Assembly: GCA_025765615.1 (NCBI GenBank)
Contig: JAIVFJ010000164.1
Location: forward strand, 1-64,000
Direction: 5' to 3'
Source: Zopfochytrium polystomum
Taxonomy: Eukaryota; Chytridiomycota; Chytridiomycetes; Chytridiales; Chytridiaceae
Length of the DNA stretch: 64,000 nt
Position 1 is the stretch's first letter; every line of letters starts with the position of its first letter. Positions 52,990-64,000 of this stretch are shown piece after piece. The translations under genes and the position numbers were made by a program. The notes under the pieces were generated by a model. That model did no database searches and had not been told where the DNA came from. It saw only the letters and a program-made list of their open reading frames with translations.

Positions 52990-55900
52990 GGATGACGAAG
53001 ACGGGGGCGGCGGCGGAAGCAGCAGCAGAAGAGAGGGCGGAACGGGAGGTGGGGGCGGAGGAGGAGGCGGAGGAGCCGCAGATCGAGGAGATGGAGCAGG
53101 AGCAGGAGGAGCCCATGGTCGCGGTGGTGCAAGAGGGGGATCCCAGCGGTCGCGTGGACTGCTTCACCACCAACAGCCGCCGCAGGAGCAGCAGCAGCAA
53201 GAGCAACAGCCGCAACAGCAGCCACAGTCCGAGCACGTGGGCGTGGGTGGTGGTGGTGTCCTTGTCGTCGCACCCTTGCTTGCGCCGCAGCCGCCGCCGC
53301 CACCGCCACCCCTAGCCTTTGGACCCGCGCAGCACTGGTCCCACCAGTTGCCTCCCCAGCGCCAACACCAACAACACCAGCAGACGCACCAGCAGCAGCA
53401 TCACCAACAGCAGCATCAGGGACAGCAGCAAGCATTCGGACCGCCGCCACCCACCACGACGATGATGACGACGCCCTCCTCGCTCGTTCACGTGCAACCT
53501 CCACCAGATCCGGCGCGGCCGTCGACGACGATGCACCCTCCTCCCTCCTCCTTCATCACCAGATTTTCCGGTCCCCCGCCCCCCACACCAGCAGCAACAA
53601 CAGCAACAACTGCAAACGCAACAACACAACCACAACCCTCAACCTCACAGCCTGGTGGTCGTCCGCCGCCCTCCGGCCATTCCACCCCGCGCCGCCTGTC
53701 CGTCTCCTGGCTCTTGAACCGCGCGCAGTCATCCGACATCCCAGCCGATACCAACGCCCTCGCATCATCGGCCACTTCCCCGGAAGTCGCGGTGAACGCA
53801 GAAACTTTACCCCTCCTTGGTCATGGTCAGGATCGGGGTCCACCCGCGCAGCACCCCCGCGATCACCATCCAGCATTCGAGCAACCCCACCGACACCGTC
53901 GCGGACAGAATGCACCACAGCACCCTCGGCGCCCCCACCACCTCCGCCCAGCTGTCCTCGTCGTCCTGGACCGCCCGCCTCCACAGCCGCGCGAGCACGA
54001 TCAGCACCGCCACCTCCATCGGCAGCTTCCTCACCTTCGCAACGAGCGGCAGGAGCAGCACAAGCAGTGGTGGTGGAGGAGAAGTAGGGAGCAGCCGCGC
54101 GGACACGGGCAACGGCGTGGTCGTCGTCGCCGACGTCTCGGTCGACGCTGTGGGAACCAATGCTCCTGCGTCGCCGTCGTCGCCGCGCGACCCGCGCCGT
54201 GTCCGCCGCCGCCGACGAACCACGCCGCCCGCCCCAGACTCGGACGACGCCATGCCGTCGTACTACTTTCGCCGGCGCCGCACCGGCGCCGGGCCTACTT
54301 CGCCGCAGCCGCAGTCGCAGCAGACGGCGGTCGTGGCGGCGGGGGGACCCGCGGTGGCGACGCAAGGCGGCGGCGGCGGCGTTGGTGTGGTGATGGTGCC
54401 TAGGCTGGGTCGGTTGGTACTCGGGCGGTCAGGGTCGTCCTCGTCCGCAGGAGGGGGCCGGCGGCGGTGGTGCGTCAGAAGCGGGTGCTGCGGGGGCGGC
54501 GGGTGGGAACACGAGCGGTGTCGACGGCGTCGGCGAGGTCGGTATCGGAGATGAACCTGCTGGTGAGTCATGTTTACTCATGTTCCCCCGAACCGTGTCT
54601 GTCTGTCTGCCTTTTCCGGAAGAAAATCGCGAGACTCGCGGTCACTAGGCAGTGTCTTCTTCGGTTGCCTGCCTGTCCGTCCGCCTGTCTCTCTCACCCA
54701 CTCACCATCACAAAACCAAAAATACTCCAACTGCTCAATCTTGAACCAAACCCGAATCTGACGGATCCGTCCTCCGACTTGGAATTCTGAACCGAAAAAA
54801 CGCGATGGGTCGCACTCGGCTTTTGGATCGTGTCTATCTGTCTGACTGACTATTCTGACTATTTCTGCCTCTCTCTGATGTGTGTGTCTGACCTGGCCTG
54901 CCAAATCTTTCTGTCTGTTTGTCTGTCTGTCTGTCCGTCTGTCTGTCTGTCTCTGGCTGCCCTGCCCTGTGTATCTGTCTGTCTGTCTGCCGGCGCACAA
55001 ACCCCCTCACACGTCACGTCACTCCTCGTCACGTCACTCGACACGTCACTCCACTGCCGCCCTCTTGCGCTCTCGCAGGTAGACACGCCATCGACCTCGG
55101 GCCGCGCGCCTTCGACCCCACCGCCGCCGCCGCCCTCCTCGATGGCGGTCCCGCAGCCGGAACTGGTCCTGACGATGCTGGTGGTGCAGCCGCGCCGAGC
55201 TCTGCGCGCCAACGCCTGCAACGACCGCGCGGAGGTGTGATGCCGCCACCATTGCAGAGGATGACTACCCGGAGCAGCAGCAGGACCACCACTATCGGCA
55301 GCTTGGGCTTCACCGCGCCCGCCGCCGCAGCGCCGATAGCAACACCACCAGTGGTGAGCTCACCTCTGCCCCTCGCCACCTCTGCCGGCCGCGGGACAAG
55401 CAGCGGCGCATCCGCATCCGCAGCGTCTGGAACTTGGCCCAGCGCAAGACCGCGCCGTGCGAGGCCGCAGCAAGCCATCTCCAACCTCTCTTTGGTAGCC
55501 TCCTCCACGAGCGGCGGCGGCTCGACCACAACGACGACGACGGCTTCCGGCCCGACGGCCACCACAGCATCCAATCCCGTAACCACTCCCACTATCTCCA
55601 TCTCGCGCTTCGACGGCTTCCGCCGCCCACGTCGCACTTTGGTCAAGCCATCGCCTCAGCGTCCGATTCCTCCGCAACAGCCGTCACCTTTGGGTGCTGC
55701 TTCCGCGACGGCGTCCACTGCTGCTGCGGGGTCGTCCGTCAGCCCGCTTCCTGGATTAGACAACACGCCGCCGGCGTCCGGCAGCACGACGCCAGCCCTG
55801 AGGTCCACGCAACGGTCGGTGAAGGGCGGCCGCACCCGCACCGCGTCGCGACCGCTTCCCGCTCTGCCGCTTGAGCCGCATGTCGGAGGCAGCGGCGTCA

Positions 55901-56881
55901 TTGCCCCGCGCGGCGACTCGGACCCTGGACCGGACGACTGCGTTTGCCGATTTCTCCGTCCCCGCCACCCCCGCTGGCGCCGGCGGCAGTGCCGGTAGCC
56001 CGCGCAGCGCGCAGCCGTCCCCGGCGTCCGCCCGCAGCCTTGTGGTCCGTTCTCAGACGTCGCGCGAGCGCCGCGTCCACGTCCACTGGCACCGCGTCCG
56101 CACACCAATCCACCACTCCGCAGACCACCCGCTCGTCGTCCACCCCGTCCAATGCGTCCTCCTCCGCTACCCCCTCGCCGCCGCTGTCCGCCTCCGGCGT
56201 TGCGCCCCGCCGCCGCCCCACAAGCCACATCCTCTGAGATGCCGCCGACCATAACGACCAACCCCCCGCTGCAGATCTTCCCACCCGCGTCCTCGTCCTT
56301 CTCCACCACATCCACACCCATCCCGTCCCCCACCGCCGCCGCCCGACTCAACCCCGCCGCCGCCGCCCTCCCCACGATCACAACAACAACGGCACCCTCC
56401 ACCCCGTCGTCGTCGGCCCCGACAACCCCGACCGAGCGCCGCCGCGAACAAAACCGCCGCTCCGCCCAGCGCTTCCGCCAACGCCAGCTCGCCGAAGTCG
56501 CACAGCTCGAATCCCGCATCGCGGAACTCACGACCCGGCGCGACGAGCTGCGGCGGAGTATCGTGCAGCTCGAGGACGCGAGGCCAGGCTCGCGTCGCGG
56601 ACGAGGCGTCTTTGCTGGAGAGGTTGTTGGGGCTTGAGAGAAGAATGGCGGCGAGGATGGGGTTTGGCGTTCCGGCTTCCACCACCGGTTCCCGGGCCGG
56701 CGCCGCAGCCGCCGGCCCCGGGCCAGCGACCACGACGCAGGCGGCGGGCCCCCCGCCGCCGGCGCTGCAGTCGACGACGACGCGCCCGCCGACGACCGCC
56801 TTGCCATGGTCGAGGCCGCTGCCTCCGCTGCCCCCGGACGCGGCCCACCCGCCCGCGCCAGACCCGCCCCCGCCGCCGTGA
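52990..56881 (+). CDS. bZIP transcription factor with long low-complexity N-terminus, frame-broken
   Basis: The diagnostic part is at about 56430-56580: ERRREQNRRSAQRFRQRQLA is a bZIP basic region (N-x7-R as N-RRSAQRF-R) followed by a leucine-zipper-like helix EVAQLESRIAELTTRRDELR. After a one-base shift the helix goes on as ASLLERLLGLERRMAARMG and then a Pro/Ala tail to about 56881. Upstream, plus-strand frames are Gln/His-rich (53.2-53.5 kb) and Ser/Thr/Pro-rich to 54.56 kb, where ATGAACCTGCTG meets a GTGAGT donor. Coding resumes after CTCTCGCAG at 55078. Frame shifts near 53.8, 55.95 and 56.6 kb prevent one continuous product. Start not located. It would bind DNA as a dimer; targets unknown. 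Confidence 0.6.
54913..54990. repeat. (CTGT)n tetranucleotide repeat in the bZIP intron
   Basis: Runs of CTGT with a few interruptions within the intron 54563-55078. Confidence 0.85.
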
Positions 56882-58600
56882 TCCCGTCGGCGCAAACCCT
56901 GCCACGCGACGCGAGCCGTCCTGCGTCCTCCTGCTTGAGACTTTTGTCTATGGGCACATTTGCCGGAACCTCGTTTTTGCCAGCGAACCCTTCGCCCGCC
57001 CCACCTTTTAGCTGCCATTGAAACACGCCTCGACCTCGTAGCCTCTCTATGCCGATCATCCTACCAAGCGTTTCTTCACCCACATAGCAGCCCTCCCTCG
57101 CTCTCCTCCACCAGCCTCTTCCCTTCGTGTTCCCCTTTCAGTTTTTATTCCCTCCTCTCGCTCTTTCGTTTATCGGTTATTCCCCTGCCCCTTCCTCCGC
57201 CTTTCTGTTTTAAGTTTGCCTTCCTACTTATGCGACGATTAACCCTCACCTCTTAAATCTCTATAAAACAAAAACAAAGACCTTTTTTTATTGTTGCTCA
57301 ACCCCAACCACCCGACTCCCCCTTTTCCTCCCGCCCCACTTTTTTCCCCCCTTGCTTTATGTTATTGTTTAGGCACACTTGTATTGTTTTTTTGTTATTT
57401 TTGCCTCCTCGGACCCCCCCAAGACGGACTTGTTATTGTTGCTTGAATGTTATTTGGGTATGTTTTTTTTTTTTTTGGTCTGCGGTTTGTATGTTCCCTT
57501 GTTGTTGTGTGTTGTGGTGCTTTTTTTTTTTTTTTTTTTTTTTCGGTAGGTTGTGGCGCGCGTCGTGCGAAAAATACGAAAAACCTTTTGTTTCTGATGG
57601 TTGGGAAGACCAGCTGGGCCGGCGCCCGCCCGCTGCTCCAGTTGCGCACCGGCCGTAGGAATTGACGTTCAGCGTTTCGGTTGGGCTTGTGGAGACCGGG
57701 GGAAAAGGGGCGGGCTGCTTTTTTTTTTTTTTTTTTATTTCTCACGGCACTCGCCAGCGTTTCAAAACACCTCGCGTTCAAGGGGGGGGTATGTATCGAC
57801 ACGGTAGTCTCACGTTTTGGCCGGGTTTTTGAGGTTGGTTGGGGCCGCTTTGTGAAAAAGGAAAAGTTCCTTTTTTGCTTGCACAAACGTCGTGCGTTGG
57901 ATGCTTTCTATAATATGGATGCTCAATTTTGACCGGAATTTTCCAGAAAGGACCGGTGCCGGTCCGTTCTGTGGGGGACCGGCAGGAGTTTAATTTCAAT
58001 TATAAATTCCACAAACTTCCGGCAACGCGTTGCGTTGCTGGAGGCGAGAGACAAAATTGAGTATCCCTAATGTAATGTAACCTGGCCTGGCTCTCCTCCC
58101 ATCTGCTGTTTGATCTATCTGCTGCTGCCTGGGACTGGCTGGGTTGGCAGGGCTGCCTCCAAAAGCGAAAAGCGGATGGATGTTTGCCTTTCAATAAATA
58201 AATAAATAAAAATAAAATAAAAAATAACATAAAAATAAAAATGAAAAAAGCAGCGACAGAGCTAATTTTGAAGGGGAGTGAGTTGTCCCTGCCGCCACCC
58301 CCCCCCCACAGCTGCTTTTTGCTGTGTTCGCCAAGAGATCGACGGAAAGCGACAAAATAGCCTTATTAATTAATTATTTACTGTTTATCAAAAGGTGCAA
58401 ATTGGACACGGATGGCGGTTCTGCCAAGGACGTGGGTAAGACAATCAGAGACAGACAGACAGACAGACAGCCAGACAGAAAGACAGACAGACAGACAGAC
58501 AGACTGGCTGACTGGCAGACAGACGCCCGACGCCACGTGAATGAAACCGACAATAAAAAAGCACTGATGTGTAATATTGCCTTGGTTTTTCTTTCTTGAT
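56882..58600. other. Long intergenic region rich in homopolymers
   Basis: T-runs at about 57464-57476, 57522-57543 and 57720-57736, an A/T-rich stretch near 58190-58245 and a (GACA)n run. No gene seen. Confidence 0.6.
58446..58503. repeat. (GACA)n tetranucleotide repeat
   Basis: About twelve GACA units with small interruptions. Confidence 0.85.
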
Positions 58601-58627
58601 TTCTTTTGTGATTGTGATTGATATTTG

Positions 58628-60278
58628 GGATGGGGGGCTTCTCGTCTTCTTCTGCGTGGCATCAGCAGCAGCAGCAGCAGCAGCAGCACCACCATTATTG
58701 GCCTCGCCGGCTTCTTGGCGCTCCCCCGCCGTCGCCGGCCCGTCGTCCTCGTCGTCCCTGCGCGCCTCGCGCTTCGCCCTGGTGCTCGCCGTCGTCTTCT
58801 GCGTCGCCGCCGGCGTCGCCATCGGCTCCATGCTGGCTGTCGTCTCCGTGCGGCTAAGGGCGGCGGCAGCAGCGGGAACGGCGACGGCAGCGGCACTAGC
58901 GGGTGACTTTGGCGGGAGGAAGGGCATATCCACTACGCACAGGCATGCCGTCCAAGCTGGCGGCGCCAGTCGACCGCGACGGCGGCAAACACAGCCAAAT
59001 TCCCTTGCTTCCTTCATCAGCAAGCAAGCCGAATGAAGCTTCCGACGTCACGCATCGCCTGCCGAAAAAGAGTTCAGCCACCTCTTCGACGTCTTTGGTA
59101 AACAATTATTAGGGGGCCACTTCGTTTCACACTCACACACGCGCTCAACCTCTTCCCTCTCTCTCTCCCGTCCTTTTTCCGCATTATATATTCTGGGGGC
59201 ATCAAGTCTCCCACACCCTCCTCGCTGAACTTAAAGTACCCGTACCTGCAAGACGAAGCGCCGCCCTCGAAGCTGACTCCCCAGCAACGGGCCCAGCTTC
59301 ACCCAAAGCCGGGAGCCGCCGCCGCGCGCATCGCGTACCTCAATCGGACCCAGAACAACATGAACTGGATCATGGGAAAGCTCGGGCTGAGCGTGACACA
59401 AATCAATCCGTTCGATCTGGAATTGGAGTACGGCATGGCAAAGGCCGACGCGGACGCGCTGCGTGAAAATGGTGCGAGGGGGGGCTGCTCATTATAACCC
59501 GCCTACCACGCGCGAACGCTGACCAGCTGTTTCGCCAAAAACTCGCCCCCTCCTCTCTCCCTCTGTCCCTATTTTTTTTTGGTTTTTCTATAAACATTCT
59601 CAGATTTCACAAAGACCCTTTGTGCGCAATACGACATCATCATCGTCGGCGACACGATCCCCGACGCCCGCGCCATCCTGCAAGACCTGCAGCTCCAAAC
59701 GCCTCACTGCGGCGCCGCGCACGTCGTCCTCGAAATCACGGCCCGGTTCGACGCCTTTGTCGAGGAAGGACCCGACTACGACGACTACCGCGCCACGTTC
59801 CGCGACCTGTACAGACGGGACGAGAAGCGGCTCCACGTCGTCGCAAACAACCCGTTTGAAATGTTCCACGCTTTTCAGAACGGCGTTCGCTTTCGGAGGT
59901 GGCGCGTTCTGAGGCCGACTGGGTACAGCGACGTCCGGGCGCTGGTAATTTTTAAAATTTTTCATTTTTTTTTTTTGCTCTTTATGAAAACCTTCAATCA
60001 ACACTCTCCAATTTCAATCGCGAATTTTTCCAGGACAACGTCGATTCGACCCTCGCCGCTTTCAGGGGCGTTTGGCCAAAACTCGACGAGCTCTTTACCC
60101 AGTTTAACCTTCCGATCCACTCGCTGGACTACCACTACGGCGGGCCCCTCACCCTGGCAAAGTACAAGGCGTACGTCGACATGCCGTATCAGGTGTCGAC
60201 GATGAAGTTGTACGAGAATCTGGCAGCGGGAGTCGTCATGATGGTTCCGTCGGCGGCTCTTTGGCGAGAACTCAATTT

Positions 60279-60323
<45 letters not shown>

Positions 60324-60712
60324 TTACCTATGTCATTCTCCTGTCCATAAATTCTAACAATCTGTTCCTTCCAACGCACTTTTTTTCCATTGGTAACCAT
60401 TTTCACAACCCCTTTCCCCCCCTCAAGAACGGCACTCAAGAGTACACGCTCTGCTGGTCAGACGTGGAACCCCTCGAGCTCGGCGAGTACGCTCGCCTGA
60501 TCGATTTCTACCACGACGATCTGTCACCGTACATATACTATTTCGACTCCTTTGACATGCTGCGGGCCATGCTGAGCCCAGAGTCCGGCTGGACGGATGC
60601 CGGGAACAAGAACGTACGGGAAACGGCGCCATTGTGGGCGCTGCGGGAAAGGGAAAAGACTCTGAGGGGTTGGCAGGATGTCATGTTTGAGGCGGGCGCG
60701 TTGGTGCTGTAA
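58628..60712 (+). CDS. Type II membrane protein with glycosyltransferase-like lumenal domain
   Basis: Supported exons: to 58902, 58943-59097, 59207-59471, 59604-59944, 60034-60279 and 60428-60712, frame continuous after the first. The N-terminal exon encodes a single signal-anchor helix (RFALVLAVVFCVAAGVAIGS) after a Ser/Ala-rich stretch. The only ATG candidates (58628 and nearby) are in another frame across a CAG run, so the start needs an indel or another exon. The lumenal part has CAQYDIIIVGDTIPDARAIL, HVVANNPFEMFHAFQNGVRF, YHYGGPLTLAKYKAYVDMPY and STMKLYENLAAGVVMMVPS, then LSPYIYYFDSFDMLRAML. The S-x-M-K-x-Y-E-N-x-A-x-G-V-x-x-x-x-P pattern resembles the donor-binding end of GT-B glycosyltransferases. 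Golgi location and sugar transfer are inferred. Confidence 0.6.
60280..60322. repeat. (GT)n microsatellite at an intron 5' end
   Basis: A run of about 20 GT units begins exactly at the donor of the intron 60280-60427. Confidence 0.9.
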
Positions 60713-61590
60713 ATTATGTGTGTGTGAGAGCGGAGAGGGGGGCATTTGTAAGTGGACGCTGGGTTTCCTTCTTCGCCAAATTTTTTTTCCTTTCTGTTTT
60801 TTTTTCTGCAGTAGGCATTCTGAACTTTCTCACGTTCATCATAAATACCACACCGGTTCACAAGCGTGTGGTTTGTATATTCCATCAGAGCAAAAAGAGA
60901 GGTCCCTGTTTTATCCGACAGTGTTGATCCGGGGCGGATCCCCGCTGCAGACGATCGTCATTGCCGTTCCTGTCAACACCCTCGACAAATCCGAAAAGGG
61001 GGAAGCCTGTCGACTGGATGTCCACACAGATTTTTTTCCTCACCAACCAACAGCCTCCGCTATTCCCCTTTCCCCCTTTCGCAGGTCCAAACTTTCAACG
61101 CGTCGCCAGTCGACCGCGCCCGCGCCCGCATGAAACCTTGTCCTCTTCTCATGGGGATGCCAGCCCCTCCTCTCCCCCGGCCGCGGTGGACGGCACAGAC
61201 ATTCGAATCAGTAATTACCCCCGATCAACCCCGGATGCACAACCGCAAAAGCAAAAACGAGGCTGTGCTGCACCCGGTTGATGTTAGGCAGATGTAAACC
61301 ATTGGTGGGTCGATCTGCCCACGCTTCAGAATTTCGATAAACTCCCAAAGCAAAGGCAAACAGGGGGTGGTTATCATCTTGCTGCCATCGCGGATGGGTG
61401 AAAACGGAGCCGCTTCGTGTAACCCTCCTTCGACGCTTGCGAAAAGAAATCAGGTCTTTTTCCGCCACGTGATCAAATATTCAGTTTTCATTTTGGGTTT
61501 TTCAGGCGAGCTCCAAGTGTGAGGATGAAATAATCACAAACACGCGCAACGTCGCAAACAAGCTTTAAAGCACGTTTGAGGAAGAAGCTG
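60713..61590. other. Intergenic, no supported gene
   Basis: Only short plus-strand frames with no recognised domain. Confidence 0.45.
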
Positions 61591-62330
61591 TCAAACGACC
61601 TCTGCACTCTTGAGCACAAGAAGAGGTCGGAACTCGGACATGTCGTCAAAAACGCAAAAGCCAGGGGGATCAAGCTCGAACGTGTCGCCCATCAAAGGAA
61701 TGAAACGGTCCACCGTCTCCTCGACCTTGCGCTTCTGATCTTCAGAGAGGTGGAGCAGGATATACGCCAACGACAGATGAAACTCGTAAGTCGCATGCTT
61801 CGCCGAGCGGATAGCCAGGACCTCCGCAAGCCGATCACGCACGCCGCGCAGCTCGACCTCCTCCGCAGCAGCAAGCCGAAGCCCGATCCCGTTCTTCGTT
61901 CTGCCGACCACCGCCACGCGGATCGGCGCGGCCAGCTTTGTGTCAAACCCAGCCAGCTTGCGCGCAAACTGCGCCGTCACGTCCGCCAGAGGCGCACCCC
62001 ACGCAGCGTCCGACGGCCAGCGAACCCCGTCGCCGTTGCCGGCCGTCGCCGGCCGGATGCCCGCGCTCTTGGTCTAGGACGCCCTCGAACAGCGTCATGT
62101 GCCAGCTCGACGGCGGCAGCATCGCGATGGTGCGGGACGTGGAGGCCCGATCGAACGAGTCGCCAAGCGCGGTCAGCGCCGCGTGCAGCGCGGTCAGCGG
62201 CGCGCGCATGGGCGCTGGCGGCGGGAAGAGGGCAGACGATCGTGTTGCCCGGGAACCGCCGGAATCCACCGTCGGCGGTGAACTTGCGGCCGACGTCTTT
62301 CGTCGGCGTGCCCGGTGTGGCGCGGGGCAT
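61591..62330 (-). CDS. DUF1868 / 2H-phosphoesterase-like protein, two frame breaks
   Basis: From ATG 62330 the minus strand reads RKFTADGGFRRFPGNTIVCP; then, one base off, MRAPLTALHAALTALGDSF and IAMLPPSSWHMTLFEGVLDQ; then, one more base off, VTAQFARKLAGFD and KHATYEFHLSLAYILLHL, ending FCVFDDMSEFRPLLVLKSAE and TGA at 61591-61593. The two H-x-T/S-L motifs (HMTLFEG and HLSLAYI) are the hallmark of 2H phosphoesterases, and the order is that of the DUF1868 family. RNA or cyclic phosphate substrates are plausible for this fold but not shown. Breaks are near 62235 and 62058 in GC-rich runs; flanks are conserved, so a living gene with consensus errors is likely. Confidence 0.8.
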
Positions 62331-62751
62331 GTAGAGGAAACGCGACTTCCGTGGGGGTGGGTCTGTGGCGAGAAAACTTTGCCTGCGTTCGACTTCCTTG
62401 GGATCACCCCCCAACGCACTAATTGCCAGCGGGATGGTAAAATCTTTCTGATGTTACCTCGGCAGCGTGCCGCGAAGAAACAAGTTCACGGCTTTCATGT
62501 TCGAGCTCCAGTCGACCGCTGTGAATGTGTTTCCAGGTTTGACTGAACAAGGCGGACTCTGCTTTTTGGAGCAGGAAGCAAAAACGTTTTGTTTTACGGA
62601 ATGAATAAACGATGACGAGGCTGGGAAAAACAAGGTCAACACGCAATCAACACAGAATGAGTGCGTGCGGAGAGAAGTAAAGCAGCTAGAGAAGCAAGTG
62701 AAAAAAACGACACCCTCGCCAAATCAGAAACCAAAAATCCCTCTTTAACCT

Positions 62752-64000
62752 TTACTTCCACACTCGGTTCGCATTTGCGACCATCGCCGCAGCCTTTTCG
62801 AACTGCGCGCGCATTTCTTCGCTAAAAATCCTCGGCTCGCCCTCCGCCGCCGCTGCCCCGGCGTCATACGGCGTCCCGTCCGCCTCGCACACCGTCCCGG
62901 GCTCCGGAGGCGTGCCGTGCGTGAAAAAGCTTTGGATGGCTTTGACCTGTGCACGTCGAGAACTGCGCGAGGCTGCAGTGCCCGTAGCCCTTTTGCGTCA
63001 GGAGGACGCTGTTGGCCTCCGTCATGACAGACGCGACTGCTTTGCCGTTGCTGAGCGGGGTCACGGGATCGAGTGTGTTGCTAATGAGAAGAACCTAAAA
63101 AATGGGCGATTTCAGCAAGGATGAAGCGCGGAAGGGGGGCATACGAGAGGGCGAACTAGGGGCGTCAAACAAACCGCCGTTCTCACCTTGTTGCTCAGCG
63201 TTCTGTTCCACGGGCCGGTGTACCGCTCCACCGGCCTCGGCCAGAATGCGCACGGCCGCGCCACGTACGCCCACGCACGCCCAAGCAGCGGCGAAACCTC
63301 CTCGCCGCGCCTCGCCACCCTCTCCCACTCTGCGCCGTCCGTCGCCTCCACGGCCCCGTCCGCGCACTTGACCGCCAGGAACCCGTTGCTTCCCGACCGG
63401 TCTGTCGCGGGACAGTACGCTCCGGCGTCGTCGGCCTCCGGCACCGCGCCGAGCAGCCGCGCGAGGGGAAGAGGGTCCCGCTGCGAAGGGGTCCAGCAAG
63501 CGCGTAGGAAGGCGTCCGCGGCTGCGGGCCACGTCGTGGGGCTGTACAGCGTGACGGTGATCGCCTGTGCCATGTGCAGACCCGAGAGGAACGGTGTGAC
63601 GGACCCCGTCGACAGCGCCACGGGCGCCGCGTCGAGGTCGTCCAGCGCGCCGCGGAGCAGCGCCGCCACCGACGGCCGCGCCGCGGTAAGCAGCCGCGTC
63701 AGCGGGCACCTGCTCGCCGCCGCCGCCGCCGCCGCCTCGCACTCGCGTCCGAACCCGTCGAGCACGGCTTCGGTGTCCGCCAGCGTGCCGCGCGTCCAGT
63801 CCTCCACCGACGTCACGTACGGCGCCGGGTCCACGACGCCGTCCAGGACCACCGACCCGACGCGGTCCGGGAACATGTTGACGTACGAGACGCCCAGGAA
63901 CGAGCCGTACGAGAACCCCCAGAAGTTCAGCTTTTCGTCGCCCAGCGCCGCGCGCAGCAGGTCCATGTCGCGGTTGGTCGACGCCGTCGAAATGTGCGGG
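62752..64000 (-). CDS. Secreted TAP-like alpha/beta hydrolase (S33 peptidase type), partial at window end
   Basis: Runs off the right edge; the visible part is exon 64000-63187 and exon 63094-62752, stop TAA 62752-62754. The nucleophile elbow is LNFWGFSYGSFLGVSYVNMF (G-F-S-Y-G). The C-terminal TAP-like block has VLLISNTLDPVTPLSNGKAV (catalytic Asp) and KGYGHCSLAQFSTC (catalytic His). Paired cysteines (CPLT, CWTP, CPATD, AVKC, ARPC, STC, VCEAD) fit a secreted protein. It probably trims peptides or esters outside the cell. A one-base frame break occurs after STC near 62952, before IQSFFTHGTPPEPGTVCEAD. The N-terminus, with any signal peptide, lies outside the window. Confidence 0.85.

Noticed and set aside
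55656..57083. Minus-strand 475-codon Gly/Ala/Arg-rich frame
   Set aside because: Opposite the bZIP coding sequence; low-complexity shadow.
58446..58503. CRISPR-like array
   Set aside because: The GACA and other short repeats are microsatellites without spacers; no direct-repeat array exists in the window.
1..64000. tRNA or rRNA genes
   Set aside because: I saw no tRNA-like clover-leaf boxes or rRNA sequence; a covariance-model search would be needed to exclude small ncRNAs.

Overview
The window looks like nuclear DNA of a zoosporic (flagellated) fungus, most likely a chytrid-type lineage. Genes have short GT-AG introns, coding DNA is GC-rich, and many proteins carry long Pro, Ala, Gly or Gln tracts. 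Fungal families (cerato-platanin, HET domain, a PEX28-32-like peroxin, a DDTSGN-type transposase) sit beside an outer-dynein-arm docking subunit (ODAD4/TTC25 type), which only a lineage with motile cilia should keep.

Layout. 0.4-1.8 kb: 3' part of a polytopic membrane protein gene. 2.2-7.6 kb: a KDZ/Plavaka-like DNA transposon with two in-frame stops. 8.9-10.5 kb: a secreted pepsin-like protease. 11.3-14.8 kb: a decayed ABCG transporter, a second polytopic membrane gene and a Tc1/mariner scrap. 15.5-16.3 kb: a secreted-peptide gene built from tandemly duplicated micro-exons, the most unusual object here. 17.7-19.8 kb: cerato-platanin, a broken ankyrin gene and an Hsp20 gene with a heat-shock element. 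21.3-24.5 kb: two tandem C2-domain paralogues. 25-29 kb: a 1245-residue proline-rich protein with a WH2-like motif. 29.5-33.1 kb: an RCC1-like/adenosine-deaminase-like fusion and ODAD4. 33.4-37.2 kb: one intact HET gene between two complementary HET relics. 37.7-41.8 kb: a dysferlin-domain peroxin, a GNAT acetyltransferase and a 4HBT thioesterase. 42.2-48.5 kb: a very large low-complexity protein with tandem duplicated exons. 49-51.6 kb: VPS23/TSG101 of ESCRT-I. 53-56.9 kb: a bZIP factor. 58.6-60.7 kb: a Golgi-type glycosyltransferase-like protein. 61.6-62.3 kb: a DUF1868 2H-phosphoesterase-like protein. 62.7-64 kb: a partial secreted TAP-like serine hydrolase.

Several genes hint at an organism that meets hosts or substrates: secreted protease, secreted hydrolase, cerato-platanin, micro-exon secreted peptide and HET protein. 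The rest is housekeeping: ESCRT-I, peroxisome shape, stress chaperone, cilium.

Caution: many GC-rich or homopolymer stretches carry single-base frame breaks inside otherwise convincing genes (VPS23, bZIP, DUF1868, the large protein, the TAP-like hydrolase, ankyrin). Consensus indels are as likely as true decay. Splice sites were placed by eye from GT/AG signals and reading-frame continuity, with no transcript data.
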